A DNA stretch of 64,000 nucleotides from Streptomyces sp. SID12501 (lineage in GTDB: Bacteria > Actinomycetota > Actinomycetes > Streptomycetales > Streptomycetaceae). The notes under the pieces were generated by a model. That model had not been told where the DNA came from and searched no databases. It saw nothing but the letters and a program-made list of their open reading frames with translations. Positions 33,667 to 42,668 of this stretch are shown one piece after another. The stretch covers positions 186,001 to 250,000 of the forward strand of contig NZ_JAAGLU010000003.1 in the NCBI RefSeq assembly GCF_010550245.1. Direction: 5' to 3'. How positions within the stretch are numbered: the stretch's first letter is position 1; every line of letters starts with the position of its first letter. The position numbers were made by a program, and so were the translations under genes.

Positions 33667-34920
33667 TCAGGAAAGGCCGGCTGCCCAGTCGTAGCCCTTG
33701 AGGAAGGGGTCCGGCTTGATCGGCTTGCCCGAGTTCCACACCTCGGTGATGAGCCCGTCCGCGCCGACCTTGCCTATCCGGGCCGTCTTGTAGACGTGCT
33801 GGGTCGCTCCGTCGACGGTGACCTCGCCCTCGGGGGCGGCAAAGGTGATGCCGTCCGAGGCCGCCTTCACCTTGGCGACGTCGAAGGAGCCGGCCTTCTC
33901 GACCATCTCCTTCCAGAGGTACACCGAGATGTACGCGGCCTCCATCGGGTCGCTGGTCGGCTTCCCCTTGCCGTACGCGGCCTGGTAGGCGGCGACGAAC
34001 TTGGTGTTCGCGGCGCCGGGGGTGGTCTGGTAGTAGTTCCAGGCCGTCAACTGGCCCTCCAGGTACTGCGTTCCGATGCTCTTCACCTCCTCCTCGGCGA
34101 TGGAGACGGACAGCACCGGCATGCTCTTCGCGGTCATCCCGGAGGACTTGTACTCCTTGAAGAAGGCCACGTTGCTGTCACCGTTGAGGGTGTTGAACAC
34201 GGCGTCCGCGCCGGAGTTCTTGACCTTGTTGACGATCGTGCTGAACTCGGTGGAGCCGAGCGGCGCGTAGTCCTCGCCGACCACCTTCATACCCTTGGCC
34301 TTCGCGTACGCCTGGATCTCCTTGTTGGCGGTGCGCGGGAAGACGTAGTCACTGCCGACCAGGTAGAGCTTGGTCAGGCCCTGCTTCTTCAGGTAGTCGA
34401 GGGCGGGGATGATCTGCTGGTTGGTGGTCGCGCCGGTGTAGAAGATGTACGGCGACTCCTCAAGTCCCTCGTACTGCACGGGGTAGAAGAGCAGCGACTT
34501 GTACCGCTCGAAGACCGGCTTGACCGCCTTGCGGCTGGACGAGGTCCAGCAGCCGAAGGTGGCCACGACCTTGTCGTCCTTGATCAGGGCCTCCGCCTTC
34601 TCCGCGAAGGTCGGCCAGTCGGAGGCGCCGTCCTGGCTGACGGGGTTCAGCTTCTTGCCCAGCACACCCCCGGCCGCGTTGATCTCCTTGACGGCGAGCA
34701 ACAGCGAGTTGTGGACGGTGACTTCACTGATGGCCATCGTGCCCGACAGGGAGTTGAGCAGACCCACCTTGACCGTGCTGCCTGAGGTGTCGCCCTTCAC
34801 ACCGGCGCCGGAGGACGTGTCGGAACCGGTTTTGGCGCCACAGGCGCTGAGAGCGGCGGACGCACCCACCGCGGACACTCCGGCCAACAGACCACGCCTG
34901 CTGAAACTGAGCCCAGACAT
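33667..34920 (-). CDS. urtA: Urea ABC transporter substrate-binding lipoprotein UrtA
   Basis: 417-aa extracytoplasmic urea receptor. The start at ATG 34920 gives [14 protein letters not shown], a twin-arginine-type n-region, followed by a lipobox (ALSAC), so export may be by Tat with lipid anchoring. Family pieces: [64 protein letters not shown] and the pocket region [14 protein letters not shown]. Three phased GTTTCC half-sites lie in its promoter region (34988-35026). Confidence 0.94.
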   Translation of the reverse strand: MSGLSFSRRGLLAGVSAVGASAALSACGAKTGSDTSSGAGVKGDTSGSTVKVGLLNSLSGTMAISEVTVHNSLLLAVKEINAAGGVLGKKLNPVSQDGASDWPTFAEKAEALIKDDKVVATFGCWTSSSRKAVKPVFERYKSLLFYPVQYEGLEESPYIFYTGATTNQQIIPALDYLKKQGLTKLYLVGSDYVFPRTANKEIQAYAKAKGMKVVGEDYAPLGSTEFSTIVNKVKNSGADAVFNTLNGDSNVAFFKEYKSSGMTAKSMPVLSVSIAEEEVKSIGTQYLEGQLTAWNYYQTTPGAANTKFVAAYQAAYGKGKPTSDPMEAAYISVYLWKEMVEKAGSFDVAKVKAASDGITFAAPEGEVTVDGATQHVYKTARIGKVGADGLITEVWNSGKPIKPDPFLKGYDWAAGLS

Positions 34921-34987
34921 GCAGAACCGCCCTTGGGGAGAAGGGGACGAGATGGGGGAAGTGCGGTCCACAGCCTGCGAGTTGACT

Positions 34988-35026
34988 GTTTCCCCTGCGT
35001 TTCCGTGGAATTGAAGAGCAGTTTCC
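34988..35026 (-). promoter_or_regulatory. Three GTTTCC half-sites in helical phase; possible GlnR site
   Basis: On the plus strand GTTTCC occurs at 34988-34993, 34999-35004 and 35021-35026, with steps of 11 and 22 bp. On the minus strand these read GGAAAC upstream of urtA. GlnR boxes of actinobacteria have an 11-bp step and a GaAAc half-site, and urea importers are known GlnR targets. A good GTnAC partner half-site is not evident, so the call is tentative. Confidence 0.45.
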
Positions 35027-35047
35027 AGCGGAACTAAAATTCTCGAA

Positions 35048-36172
35048 TTAATGCTTCCTGGTGGAAGGATCTGTTTTTGGGAGTTGGGTGACGACGGTGA
35101 AGTCCAGTCCGTCCGCCTCCGCGAGGTAGATGCGCTGGCGTACGTGCCGGTCGCGCAGCCGGAGGAGGCCGCGCGGCCCCTCGTACGACACCGCCTCGGC
35201 CGCCGCGCCGATCGCGGACACGTCGAGGGTGCGGGCGCGTTCGACGAGGGCCGCGAGCAGCAGCACGCCCTCGTAGCAGGACTCGCCGAGGCTGCCCGGG
35301 GCCGGGGCGTCGACGCCGTAGCGGGCCGCGTAACTGCCGTGGAAGTCCAGGGTGTCCTGGTTGGCGAGGGAGGCGAAGAAGCCGGCGGTGCTGAACAGGT
35401 CGCGGGTCGCCTCGGATCCGCTGGCCAGCAGCATGTTCTCGTCCATGAGGGTGCTCAGCCGAAGACAGCGCCGGTCGAGTCCGAAGGCGCCGAAGGCGCG
35501 ATTGAAACGGACCGCGTCACTGCCCACCAGCAGCATCAACACCCCGTCGGCGTCCGCGTGTTCGATGCGACGCAGTACGTCGGTGAAGTCGTCGGTGCCC
35601 AGCGGGAGATACGCCTCCCCGCACACCCGGCCCCGGTTCTCACGTGCGTACCGGCGGGCGGCGCGTGCGGTCTGCCGGGGCCACACGTAGTTGTTGCCGA
35701 CGACGAACCAGCGCCGTACGCCCCGCGCCTCGCCGATCAGCCGCATCGCGGGCCGCAGTTGCCCGGCGGGCGTCTCGCTGGTCAGGAACACACCCTCGGT
35801 GCGCTCGCCACCCTCGTACAGGGCCGTGTAGACGTAGGGCACCCGGTGCGCGACCCGGGGCGCCAGGGCCTGCCGTACGGAGGAGATGTGCCAGCCGGTG
35901 ACGCCCTGCACCACGCCGGTCGCGACCAGCGCCTCGACCTCCCCGGCGACCCGCTGCGGATCGGCGCCCCCGTCGACCTCCAGGAGCCGCAGCTCCTTCC
36001 CCAGGACCCCGCCCGCCCGGTTGACCTCCTCGGCGGCCAGCCGCGCGCACGCCTCGCACGCGGGACCGAAGATCCCGGCGGGCCCCTGCATCGGGTACAC
36101 CAGCGCGACGGTCAGGATCGAGTCGTCGGCCGTGAACCACTCGGGGGTGCGGAGCCGCTCCATGGAGGTCAT
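35048..36172 (-). CDS. Cytoplasmic UrtA/AmiC-like sensor protein
   Basis: 374 aa, related to UrtA and AmiC binding proteins, but with no signal peptide or lipobox: ATG 36172 (GGGCAGG upstream) leads directly to [12 protein letters not shown]. The fold is a Peripla_BP_5-type: [73 protein letters not shown]. AmiC senses amides inside the cell and controls AmiR; this one may detect urea or short amides for the downstream importer. It ends 128 bases before urtA on the same strand. No partner regulator gene is visible nearby. An alternative start is ATG 36163. Confidence 0.8.
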   Translation of the reverse strand: MTSMERLRTPEWFTADDSILTVALVYPMQGPAGIFGPACEACARLAAEEVNRAGGVLGKELRLLEVDGGADPQRVAGEVEALVATGVVQGVTGWHISSVRQALAPRVAHRVPYVYTALYEGGERTEGVFLTSETPAGQLRPAMRLIGEARGVRRWFVVGNNYVWPRQTARAARRYARENRGRVCGEAYLPLGTDDFTDVLRRIEHADADGVLMLLVGSDAVRFNRAFGAFGLDRRCLRLSTLMDENMLLASGSEATRDLFSTAGFFASLANQDTLDFHGSYAARYGVDAPAPGSLGESCYEGVLLLAALVERARTLDVSAIGAAAEAVSYEGPRGLLRLRDRHVRQRIYLAEADGLDFTVVTQLPKTDPSTRKH

Positions 36173-36263
36173 GATTGCCTGCCCGGGGGTGGGGCCCAAG
36201 GAACGGCCGGAATCGAGACCGTTTCGTACAATCACCGGCGGCCAGCAACACGAACGCCGACGG

Positions 36264-36905
36264 ATGAGTGAGAGCACAGTGTTCGAGTACGAGAAGGACG
36301 GCGCCGCGATCTACCGCCGGTCCTTCGCCACCATCCGCGCCGAGGCCGACCTCGCCGGGCTGCCCGCCGACGTCGCCCAGGTCGCCGTACGGATGATCCA
36401 CGCCTGCGGGATGGTCGACCTCGCGGGCGACCTCGGCTACACACCCGATGTCGTCACCCGCGCCCGCGAGGCCCTGCGCGCGGGCGCCCCCGTCCTCTGC
36501 GACGTCTCGATGGTGGCCAGCGGCATCACCCGCAAGCGGCTCCCCGCCGGCAACGAGGTCATCTGCACGCTCACCGACCCGGCGGTACCGGACCTGGCGG
36601 CGAAGCTCGGGACCACGCGCAGCGCCGCCGCGCTGGAGCTGTGGCGCGACCGGCTGGAGGGTGCCGTGGTGGCCGTGGGCAACGCTCCCACCGCGCTCTT
36701 CCGGCTGCTGGAGATGATCGAGGAGGGCGCACCCCGCCCGGCCGCCGTGATCGGCGTTCCGGTGGGCTTCGTCGGCGCGGTCGAGTCGAAGGACGCGCTG
36801 GCCGGGCACCCGTCCAGGCTGGAGCATCTGGTCGTACGGGGTCGCCGGGGCGGGAGCGCCATCGCGGCGGCGGCGGTGAACGCGATCGCCAGCGAGGTGG
36901 AATGA
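36264..36905 (+). CDS. cobH: Precorrin-8X methylmutase
   Basis: 213 aa. CobH/CbiC moves the C-11 methyl group of (cobalt-)precorrin-8 to C-12, giving (cobalt-)hydrogenobyrinate. The active-site His lies in [16 protein letters not shown]; later family stretches are [17 protein letters not shown], and [15 protein letters not shown]...[15 protein letters not shown]. Length is normal for the family. ATG 36264 lacks a strong ribosome site. It opens the cobalamin group, with NiCoT, cobK and cbiD following on mixed strands. Confidence 0.93.
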   Translation: MSESTVFEYEKDGAAIYRRSFATIRAEADLAGLPADVAQVAVRMIHACGMVDLAGDLGYTPDVVTRAREALRAGAPVLCDVSMVASGITRKRLPAGNEVICTLTDPAVPDLAAKLGTTRSAAALELWRDRLEGAVVAVGNAPTALFRLLEMIEEGAPRPAAVIGVPVGFVGAVESKDALAGHPSRLEHLVVRGRRGGSAIAAAAVNAIASEVE

Positions 36906-36940
36906 ACGGAGGCTGTACGTGACAGGGGCGGCAGGGGGGC

Positions 36941-38026
36941 TTACGCCTCCGCCTCCACAGGCTCCCGCTCCGGCCTCGCCAGTCCCGACGTCCATCGCTC
37001 CTCGATCCGGCCGACCTTCCACACCACCAGGGCCACGGCCCAGGTCCCGAAGAACAGCCCGACGATGACGTAGCCGACGATGTTGAGGTCGAGACCGGCG
37101 ACCCGGTCCCAGAACGGGCCGTGCAGGTCCGCCTGTTCGGCGATCAGGCCCAGCAGCTCCACCGTGCCGATGACGAACGCGACGGCGACCGACAGTCCGG
37201 TGATCGTGAGGTTGTAGTAGACCTTGCGGACCGGCTTGGAGAAGGCCCAGCCGTACGCGAAGTTCATGAACGAGCCGTCGATCGTGTCCAGCAGTGACAT
37301 CCCGGCCGCGAAGAGGACGGGCAGGCACAGGATCGCGTACCAGGGCAGCCCCGAGGCCGCGCCCGAACCGGCCAGCACCAGGAGCGCGACCTCGGTGGCC
37401 GTGTCGAAGCCGAGGCCGAAGAGCAGGCCCAGCGGATACATCTGCCACGACTTGGTGATCGACCTCGTGAAGCGGCCCAGCAGGCGGTTCATGAACCCCC
37501 GGCTGTTCAGCTGCTCTTCGAGGGCGTCCTCGTCGAAGTGGCCGGTCCGCATCCGCCGGAACACCTTCCAGATGCCGGCCAGGATGACGAGGTTGATGCC
37601 GGCGATGAGGTAGAGGAACGTCCCGGAGACGGTCGTACCGATGAGGCCGGTGACGTTGTGCAGGTGGGAGTCGTCGTCCTGGACCGGCCCGGCGAGGGCC
37701 TTGACGCCCAGCGACAGCAGAAGGGCGAGGGCGAAGACGACGCTGGAGTGGCCGAGCGAGAACCAGAACCCGACGGACAGCGGGCGCCGCCCCTCGCCCA
37801 TCAGCTTCCGGGTCGTGTTGTCGATGGCGGCGATGTGGTCGGCGTCGAAGGCGTGCCGCATACCGAGCGTGTAGGCGGTCACGCCGATGCCGATACCGAA
37901 GGCCTTCCCACCTGCGCTGTAGTGCTCGGGCGCGACGATCGCCACCAGCGTGAACCAGCCGATGACATGCAGCGCCACGATGAAGGCGGCCATGCCACCG
38001 ACCCTGATCCACTCCTCACGACTCAT
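36941..38026 (-). CDS. NiCoT-family nickel/cobalt permease
   Basis: 361-aa integral membrane protein of the NiCoT (HoxN/NixA) family. The signature RHAFDADHIAAIDNTTRK holds the HX4DH metal motif in helix II, GFWFSLGHSSVVF and LGFDTATEVALL are the other diagnostic segments, and about eight hydrophobic helices are present. It imports Ni2+ and/or Co2+; the position amid cobalamin genes favours cobalt, while the possible Nur box in its promoter (38056-38072) favours nickel control. Convergent with cobH 35 bases away. Confidence 0.92.
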   Translation of the reverse strand: MSREEWIRVGGMAAFIVALHVIGWFTLVAIVAPEHYSAGGKAFGIGIGVTAYTLGMRHAFDADHIAAIDNTTRKLMGEGRRPLSVGFWFSLGHSSVVFALALLLSLGVKALAGPVQDDDSHLHNVTGLIGTTVSGTFLYLIAGINLVILAGIWKVFRRMRTGHFDEDALEEQLNSRGFMNRLLGRFTRSITKSWQMYPLGLLFGLGFDTATEVALLVLAGSGAASGLPWYAILCLPVLFAAGMSLLDTIDGSFMNFAYGWAFSKPVRKVYYNLTITGLSVAVAFVIGTVELLGLIAEQADLHGPFWDRVAGLDLNIVGYVIVGLFFGTWAVALVVWKVGRIEERWTSGLARPEREPVEAEA

Positions 38027-38055
38027 CGCCCCAGCTTTCTGCCATCAACCATTAC

Positions 38056-38072
38056 CTGCAATCAATGTGCAG
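38056..38072. promoter_or_regulatory. Possible Nur box CTGCAA-N5-GTGCAG
   Basis: The site reads CTGCAA, five bases, GTGCAG, compared with the streptomycete Nur consensus TTGCAA-N5-TTGCAA (5 and 4 of 6 matches). It also is a CTGCA-N7-TGCAG palindrome. It lies 30 bases upstream of the nickel/cobalt permease start, the right place for metal-dependent repression. Confidence 0.45.
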
Positions 38073-38096
38073 TAAAGGTCCCGACAGGTTTCGGTC

Positions 38097-38120
38097 AGGA
38101 GGTGAGGAGGTGAGGAGGTC
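38097..38120. repeat. AGGAGGTG x3 tandem repeat
   Basis: Three 8-bp units (the last ends in C) abut the cobK stop. Each looks like a Shine-Dalgarno sequence but faces away from any start on the plus strand within reach, so it is probably a slippage product. Confidence 0.75.
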
Positions 38121-38895
38121 AGGGACGCTGGGAAAGTCGGGACACCAGCCAGTGCAGGGCCTGCTCCGGGCTGTCGGCCACCCGCACGCCCTCCGGTACC
38201 GGCGGGCGCCGTACGACGATCACCGGCAGCCCCGCCTCCCTCGCCGCCGTCAGCTTCGGGGCGGTGGCCGGGCCGCCGCTGTCCTTCGTGACGAGGACGT
38301 CGATGCGGTGGCGGCGCAGCAGCTCGCGTTCGCCGTCCTCGCCGTCGAGGGTGAAGGGGCCACGGTCGAGCAGCACCTCCATACGGGCCGGGTGCGGTGC
38401 CTCGGGCGCCTCCACGGAACGGACGAGGAACCACAGCTCGTCGAGCGCGGCGACGGCGAAGGCGGCCAGGCCCAGGCGCCCGGTGGTGAGGAACACCCGT
38501 CGGCCCAGCCCGGGCAGCAGCGCGGCGGCCTCCGCCAGGGAACCGGCCCTGTGCCAGTCGTCGCCCTCGACCGGCACCCAGCCGGGGCGCCGGAGCGCGA
38601 GCAGGGGAACATGGGCTGCGGCGGCGGCCCGTGCCGCGTGGAAACCGATCGTCTCGGCGAAGGGGTGGGTGGCGTCGATGAGCACGTCAACCTGGTGTGC
38701 GCGCAGCCACTCGGCGAGCCCCTCGGCCCCGCCGAAGCCGCCGACGCGCACCTCGCCGGGCGGCAGCCGGGGCGTGGAGACCCGTCCCGCCAGTGAGTTC
38801 GTCACCCGGAAGGCGGGCAACCCCGTACCGGCCGCGACGAGCTCGGCGAGGCGGCGGGCCTCGGCGGTTCCGCCCAGGATCAGTACGTGCGGCAC
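38119..38895 (-). CDS. cobK: Precorrin-6A reductase
   Basis: 258 aa. CobK/CbiJ reduces (cobalt-)precorrin-6A with NADPH to the 6B form. The N-terminal HVLILGGTAEARRLAELVAAG is the family fingerprint, with DVLIDATHPFAETIGFHAARAA and FLTTGRLGLAAF downstream and VTKDSGGPATAPKLTAAREAGLPVIVVRRP near the end. GTG 38895 starts it. It is divergent from cbiD with just 35 bp between, so both promoters must overlap. Confidence 0.92.
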   Translation of the reverse strand: MPHVLILGGTAEARRLAELVAAGTGLPAFRVTNSLAGRVSTPRLPPGEVRVGGFGGAEGLAEWLRAHQVDVLIDATHPFAETIGFHAARAAAAAHVPLLALRRPGWVPVEGDDWHRAGSLAEAAALLPGLGRRVFLTTGRLGLAAFAVAALDELWFLVRSVEAPEAPHPARMEVLLDRGPFTLDGEDGERELLRRHRIDVLVTKDSGGPATAPKLTAAREAGLPVIVVRRPPVPEGVRVADSPEQALHWLVSRLSQRP

Positions 38896-38913
38896 GAGAA
38901 CCGGGTTCCCTTC

Positions 38914-38934
38914 ATGAGCGGCAAGTGGCGATGA
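38914..38934 (+). other. Possible six-codon leader ORF coupled to cbiD
   Basis: ATG 38914 reads MSGKWR and stops at TGA 38932-38934, which overlaps the cbiD ATG (ATGA). cbiD has no good ribosome site of its own, so ribosomes could reach it by re-initiation. The mini-ORF lacks a clear ribosome site too and might start leaderless. Confidence 0.3.
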
Positions 38935-40106
38935 GCAGCGGTGAGGCCGAGGCGAAAGGCGGGCGCGGCGCCCAACTCAAGCACACCGGCCTGCGCCCCG
39001 GCTGGACCACCGGCGCCTGTGCGACCGCCGCCACGACAGCCGCGTACACCGCCCTGCTGACCGGGGACTTCCCCGACCCGGTGACGATCACGCTGCCCAG
39101 GGGCCAGACACCGGCGTTCGCGCTGGCCACCGAGGAGCTGACCGGCTCGTACGCCATGGCGGGCATCGTGAAGGACGCGGGCGACGACCCGGACGTCACC
39201 CACGGCGCGCTCGTCCGGGCGACCGTACGTCTGCTGCCCGCCGGGTCGGGCGTCGTCTTCCGCGCCGGTCCTGGCGTCGGCACGGTCACCCGCCCCGGGC
39301 TGCCGCTGCCGGTCGGCGAACCGGCGGTCAACCCGGTCCCCCGGCAGCTGATGCGCGACCACGTCGCCCGGGTGGCTGCCCTGCACGGGCGCGGGGGCGG
39401 GAACGGAGACGGGCACAGGGACAGAGACAGGGACAGGAACGGGGGTGATGTCGAGATCACCGTCTCCATCGACCACGGCGAGGAGATCGCCCGCTCCACC
39501 TGGAACCCGCGGCTCGGCATCCTCGGCGGGCTGTCCGTCCTAGGCACCACCGGGATCGTCGTCCCCTACTCCTGCTCGGCGTGGATCGACTCGATCCGGC
39601 GGGGCGTGGACGTGGCCCGGGCCGCCGGACACACCCATGTCGCCGGGTGCACCGGTTCGACCTCGGAGAAGACGGTCGTGGCCGCGTACGGGCTCCCCGA
39701 GGAAGCCCTGCTCGACATGGGCGACTTCGCGGGGGCGGTACTGAAGTACGTACGACGTCATCCCGTCGACCGGCTCACGATCTGCGGCGGGTTCGCGAAA
39801 CTGTCGAAGCTGGCGGCCGGTCATCTGGACCTGCACTCCGCCCGTTCCCAGGTCGACAAGGGCCTCCTCGCCGAACTGGCCCGGCGGGGCGGCGCGAGCG
39901 AGACGCTGGCCGCCGAGGTCGCGGACGCCAACACCGGCCTCGCGGCACTCCAGTTGTGCGCGGCGGCCGGGATCCCGCTCGGCGACCTGGTGGCGGTGGC
40001 CGCTCGCGACGAGGCCCTCGCGGTACTGCGCGGGGCGCCCGTCGCCGTCGACGTGATCTGCATCGACCGGGCGGGGCTGGTGGTGGGGCGCAGCGGCGTG
40101 GCCTGA
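38931..40106 (+). CDS. cbiD: Cobalt-precorrin-5B (C1)-methyltransferase
   Basis: 391 aa. CbiD methylates C-1 of cobalt-precorrin-5B in the corrin pathway. The start of the domain, LRPGWTTGACATAATTAAYTALL, is diagnostic, as are GLSVLGTTGIVVPYSCSAWIDSIR and LTICGGFAKLSKLAAGHLDLHS. A low-complexity insertion near residues 155-178 (Gly/Asn and RDRDRDR) is coded by a GGGACAG-like repeat and interrupts an otherwise normal domain. Together with cobH and cobK it covers part of corrin synthesis; the remaining cob genes must be elsewhere. Confidence 0.93.
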   Translation: MSSGEAEAKGGRGAQLKHTGLRPGWTTGACATAATTAAYTALLTGDFPDPVTITLPRGQTPAFALATEELTGSYAMAGIVKDAGDDPDVTHGALVRATVRLLPAGSGVVFRAGPGVGTVTRPGLPLPVGEPAVNPVPRQLMRDHVARVAALHGRGGGNGDGHRDRDRDRNGGDVEITVSIDHGEEIARSTWNPRLGILGGLSVLGTTGIVVPYSCSAWIDSIRRGVDVARAAGHTHVAGCTGSTSEKTVVAAYGLPEEALLDMGDFAGAVLKYVRRHPVDRLTICGGFAKLSKLAAGHLDLHSARSQVDKGLLAELARRGGASETLAAEVADANTGLAALQLCAAAGIPLGDLVAVAARDEALAVLRGAPVAVDVICIDRAGLVVGRSGVA

Positions 40107-40171
40107 GGATCTGATCATCCGACAGGCCCCGGACTGCAACCGCCCGTCCCGGTGAGGCAGTCTTCTTCCTC

Positions 40172-42217
40172 GTGGCGATCCTGGGGAACCTTCCGAGTCA
40201 GAGCGGGCCGAACGGTCCTCGTACCGGTGATCCCGCCGCGCACATGATCGTGTGCGGCGACGACGGGCTCGCGCACCGGCTGGCCCACGAACTCCGCAAC
40301 GTGTACGGCGAGCAGGTCACGCTCGTCGTCCCGCCCTCGGAGCGGAACGTACGGCCGCCGGTGGTCGTCCGGGCCGCCGGAACCGCGTCGGCGCTGCTCG
40401 ACCGGATGTCCGCGGCCGTCAACCGGGCGGCGGGCAACGGCAATGGGGGTGGGGGCGGGGGCGGGACTGGCAGTGGGACGGGGAGTGGGAACGGTGAACC
40501 CGGGCCGCACGAAGGGGTGTTGGAGGCCGTCGAGCTGACCGAGGCCGTCCTCGCCGAGGCCGGTGCGGAGCGGGCCGCGGCCCTGGCGCTCGTGTACGAC
40601 GACGACGAGACCAACATCCGCGCCGCCCTCACCGCCCGTCGCCTCAATCCACGACTGCAGCTCGTACTGCGGCTCTACAACCGGCGGTTGGGCCAGCACA
40701 TCGGGGAACTCCTCGACCAGGCCTCGGCGTTGGCGGCAGCGGCCGACAACACCGGTGACGGCGACGGTGACAGCAGCGGCGGCTATCCGGACAACCGCTC
40801 CGACGCGTCCACCACCGTCCTGTCCGACGCCGACACGGCCGCCCCCGCTCTCGCCGCCACCGCGATCACCGGTACCAGCAAGGTAGTTCAGACCGCCGGA
40901 CTGCTACTGCGCGCGGTGGAACGGCTGCCACCGGCGCCGGGTGAGGTCGCCGACCCTGGCCTGTACACCCTCGCCCTGCTCTCCGCCACGAGCAGCGACC
41001 CGGCCGGCGCGGACGGCTCGGAGGGCAGCGGCGACCAGGGGCCCCAACTGCTCCCCGACGAGGCGGCGGTGGCGGCGGCGACCGGGCGCGGGACGGTCGT
41101 GCTCCAGCAGGTGGCATACGCGTACTCCGGGACGTCGATGTCAGGCGGGCGGGGGTGGGGCGTGGTGCCGCCGTTCGCCTCGCTCTTCTCGCGGCGGCTG
41201 CGGTGGTCGCTGGCCGGGATGCTCGCGTGCGTGATCGCCCTCGCGGTCGCGCTGACGCTCGCGACGGGCGACGCTCCCCTCCGCGCGACGTACCTGACCC
41301 TGCTCGACCTCTTCGCGATCAACGATCCGGCGCGCGGGGACTCCGCGGCCCGCCAGATCCTTCAACTCCTCTCCGGGCTGGTCGGGTTGCTGCTCATGCC
41401 GGTGCTGCTGGCCGCCGTGCTGGAGGCGCTCGGTACGTTCCGCAGCGGGTCCGCGGTACGGAGGCCGCCGCGTGGGCTGAGCGGGCATGTGGTGCTGCTC
41501 GGCCTCGGCAAGATCGGCACCCGGGTGCTGACCCGCCTGCGCGAACTCAACATCCCGGTGGTGTGCGTCGAGGCGGATCCCGACGCGCGCGGGCTCGCCA
41601 CGGCGCGGCGGCTGCGGGTGCCCGTGGTGCTGGGTGACGTGACCCAGGAGGGCGTCCTGGAGGCCGCGAAGATCAGCCGCGCGCAGGCGCTCCTCGCCCT
41701 CACCAGCGCCGACACGACGAACCTGGAGGCGGTGCTGTACGGGCGTTCCGTACGGCCCGACCTGCGCGTCGTCCTGCGCCTGTACGACGACGACTTCGCC
41801 ACCGCCGTGTACCGCACCCTGAGGGCGGCGCACCCCGGTGCGACCACCCGCAGCCGGAGCGTGTCGCACCTCGCGGCGCCCGCGTTCGCCGGGGCGATGA
41901 TGGGGCGCCAGACGCAGATCCTGGGCACGATCCCCGTCGAGCGGCGGGTGCTGCTGTTCGCGGCGATGCGGGTGGGCGGGCATGCGCAGTTGGAGGGGCG
42001 GACGGTCGGGGAGGCGTTTCGGGCGGGGGCGTGGCGGGTGCTGGCGCTGGACACGGGGGTGGGGGCCGTCGGGGCGGACGGACGGCCGTCGGGGCTGGTG
42101 TGGGATCTGCCGGCGACGTATGTGCTGCGGTCGGAGGACCGGGTGGTGCTGGCCGCCACCCGGCGAGGGCTGGCGGAGCTGCTGGGGAGGCGGCGAGGTG
42201 AGCGGGCGGGGGTGTAG
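40172..42217 (+). CDS. Membrane protein with two TrkA-N/RCK-type NAD-binding domains
   Basis: 681 aa. The first Rossmann domain (AAHMIVCGDDGLAHRLAHELR) begins near residue 22 and the second (GHVVLLGLGKIGTRVLTRLRELNIPVVCVEAD) near 438, with a pair of hydrophobic helices between them (about 348-370 and 395-420). The C-terminal part adds TrkA-C-like strands. Such proteins gate or regulate ion flow, as in the CASTOR/POLLUX type, with NAD(H) or ions as effectors. No K+ selectivity filter (TVGYG) is visible. Low-complexity runs lie at residues 88-108 and 195-215. GTG 40172 is used; ATG 40244 is an alternative. Confidence 0.75.
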   Translation: MAILGNLPSQSGPNGPRTGDPAAHMIVCGDDGLAHRLAHELRNVYGEQVTLVVPPSERNVRPPVVVRAAGTASALLDRMSAAVNRAAGNGNGGGGGGGTGSGTGSGNGEPGPHEGVLEAVELTEAVLAEAGAERAAALALVYDDDETNIRAALTARRLNPRLQLVLRLYNRRLGQHIGELLDQASALAAAADNTGDGDGDSSGGYPDNRSDASTTVLSDADTAAPALAATAITGTSKVVQTAGLLLRAVERLPPAPGEVADPGLYTLALLSATSSDPAGADGSEGSGDQGPQLLPDEAAVAAATGRGTVVLQQVAYAYSGTSMSGGRGWGVVPPFASLFSRRLRWSLAGMLACVIALAVALTLATGDAPLRATYLTLLDLFAINDPARGDSAARQILQLLSGLVGLLLMPVLLAAVLEALGTFRSGSAVRRPPRGLSGHVVLLGLGKIGTRVLTRLRELNIPVVCVEADPDARGLATARRLRVPVVLGDVTQEGVLEAAKISRAQALLALTSADTTNLEAVLYGRSVRPDLRVVLRLYDDDFATAVYRTLRAAHPGATTRSRSVSHLAAPAFAGAMMGRQTQILGTIPVERRVLLFAAMRVGGHAQLEGRTVGEAFRAGAWRVLALDTGVGAVGADGRPSGLVWDLPATYVLRSEDRVVLAATRRGLAELLGRRRGERAGV

Positions 42218-42353
42218 TTACTCGCCCGCTCACCCCGCCGCCCCGCCGCCCTCCGGCCCGCCCCCACAGCCAAGGCGGACAGGCCGGATCTGAGTGGCGT
42301 CCCAACGCGGGCTTCAGGCGGTCGAGGTCATCAGCTGCCGTCTGTCGGCATTG

Positions 42354-42397
42354 GGCCCCTGCCACTGGAGGCAACGAGTCCTCTGGCGGCAGGGGCC
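42354..42397. terminator. Hairpin terminator between convergent genes
   Basis: GGCCCCTGCC (42354-42363) and its exact complement (42388-42397) give a 10-bp stem with internal secondary pairing and TTT on the plus side. It can end both the RCK gene and the small Cys-rich gene. Confidence 0.65.
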
Positions 42398-42412
42398 TTT
42401 CGCATCAGCAGG

Positions 42413-42583
42413 TCATGCGGCGGGCTGGCCGCTGCCGGGGCACATCTCACGGCTGCCCGGCGCCTGGTGCGGCGCGCACGGCTCACCAGGATTGGCGCTT
42501 CCGTACGAACCACAGACAGGGCAGGAGGCCGTGCACTGACCAGGGTCGAACCGGTATCCGGGGCGGTGGTGCATGCATTCCAT
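42413..42583 (-). CDS. Small Cys-rich, zinc-ribbon-like protein
   Basis: 56 aa. The ATG at 42583 has GAGGAG 6 bases upstream. Six Cys include CTASCPVC, with later EPCAPH and EMCPGS, plus two His near the N-terminus. This Cys/His density suggests a bound metal, most likely zinc, and perhaps a role in protein or nucleic-acid contact. It heads toward the terminator at 42354-42397. Nothing in the sequence fixes the function. Confidence 0.6.
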   Translation of the reverse strand: MECMHHRPGYRFDPGQCTASCPVCGSYGSANPGEPCAPHQAPGSREMCPGSGQPAA

Positions 42584-42668
42584 GTCGCGCTCCTCACATG
42601 ATGTGGGTGGTGCTGGCTGCTGGTGCGGTGCTACTCCCCGCGCGGCCGTTCCGGTCACCAGGGAGGGT

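Noticed and set aside
35640..38012. 790-codon minus-strand frame across cobH and NiCoT genes
   Set aside because: Overlaps three well-supported genes in other frames.
38097..38120. Triple AGGAGGTG as a ribosome site for a plus-strand gene
   Set aside because: No start codon with a coding frame follows within 15 bases on the plus strand; the bases belong to the cobK 3' end region.
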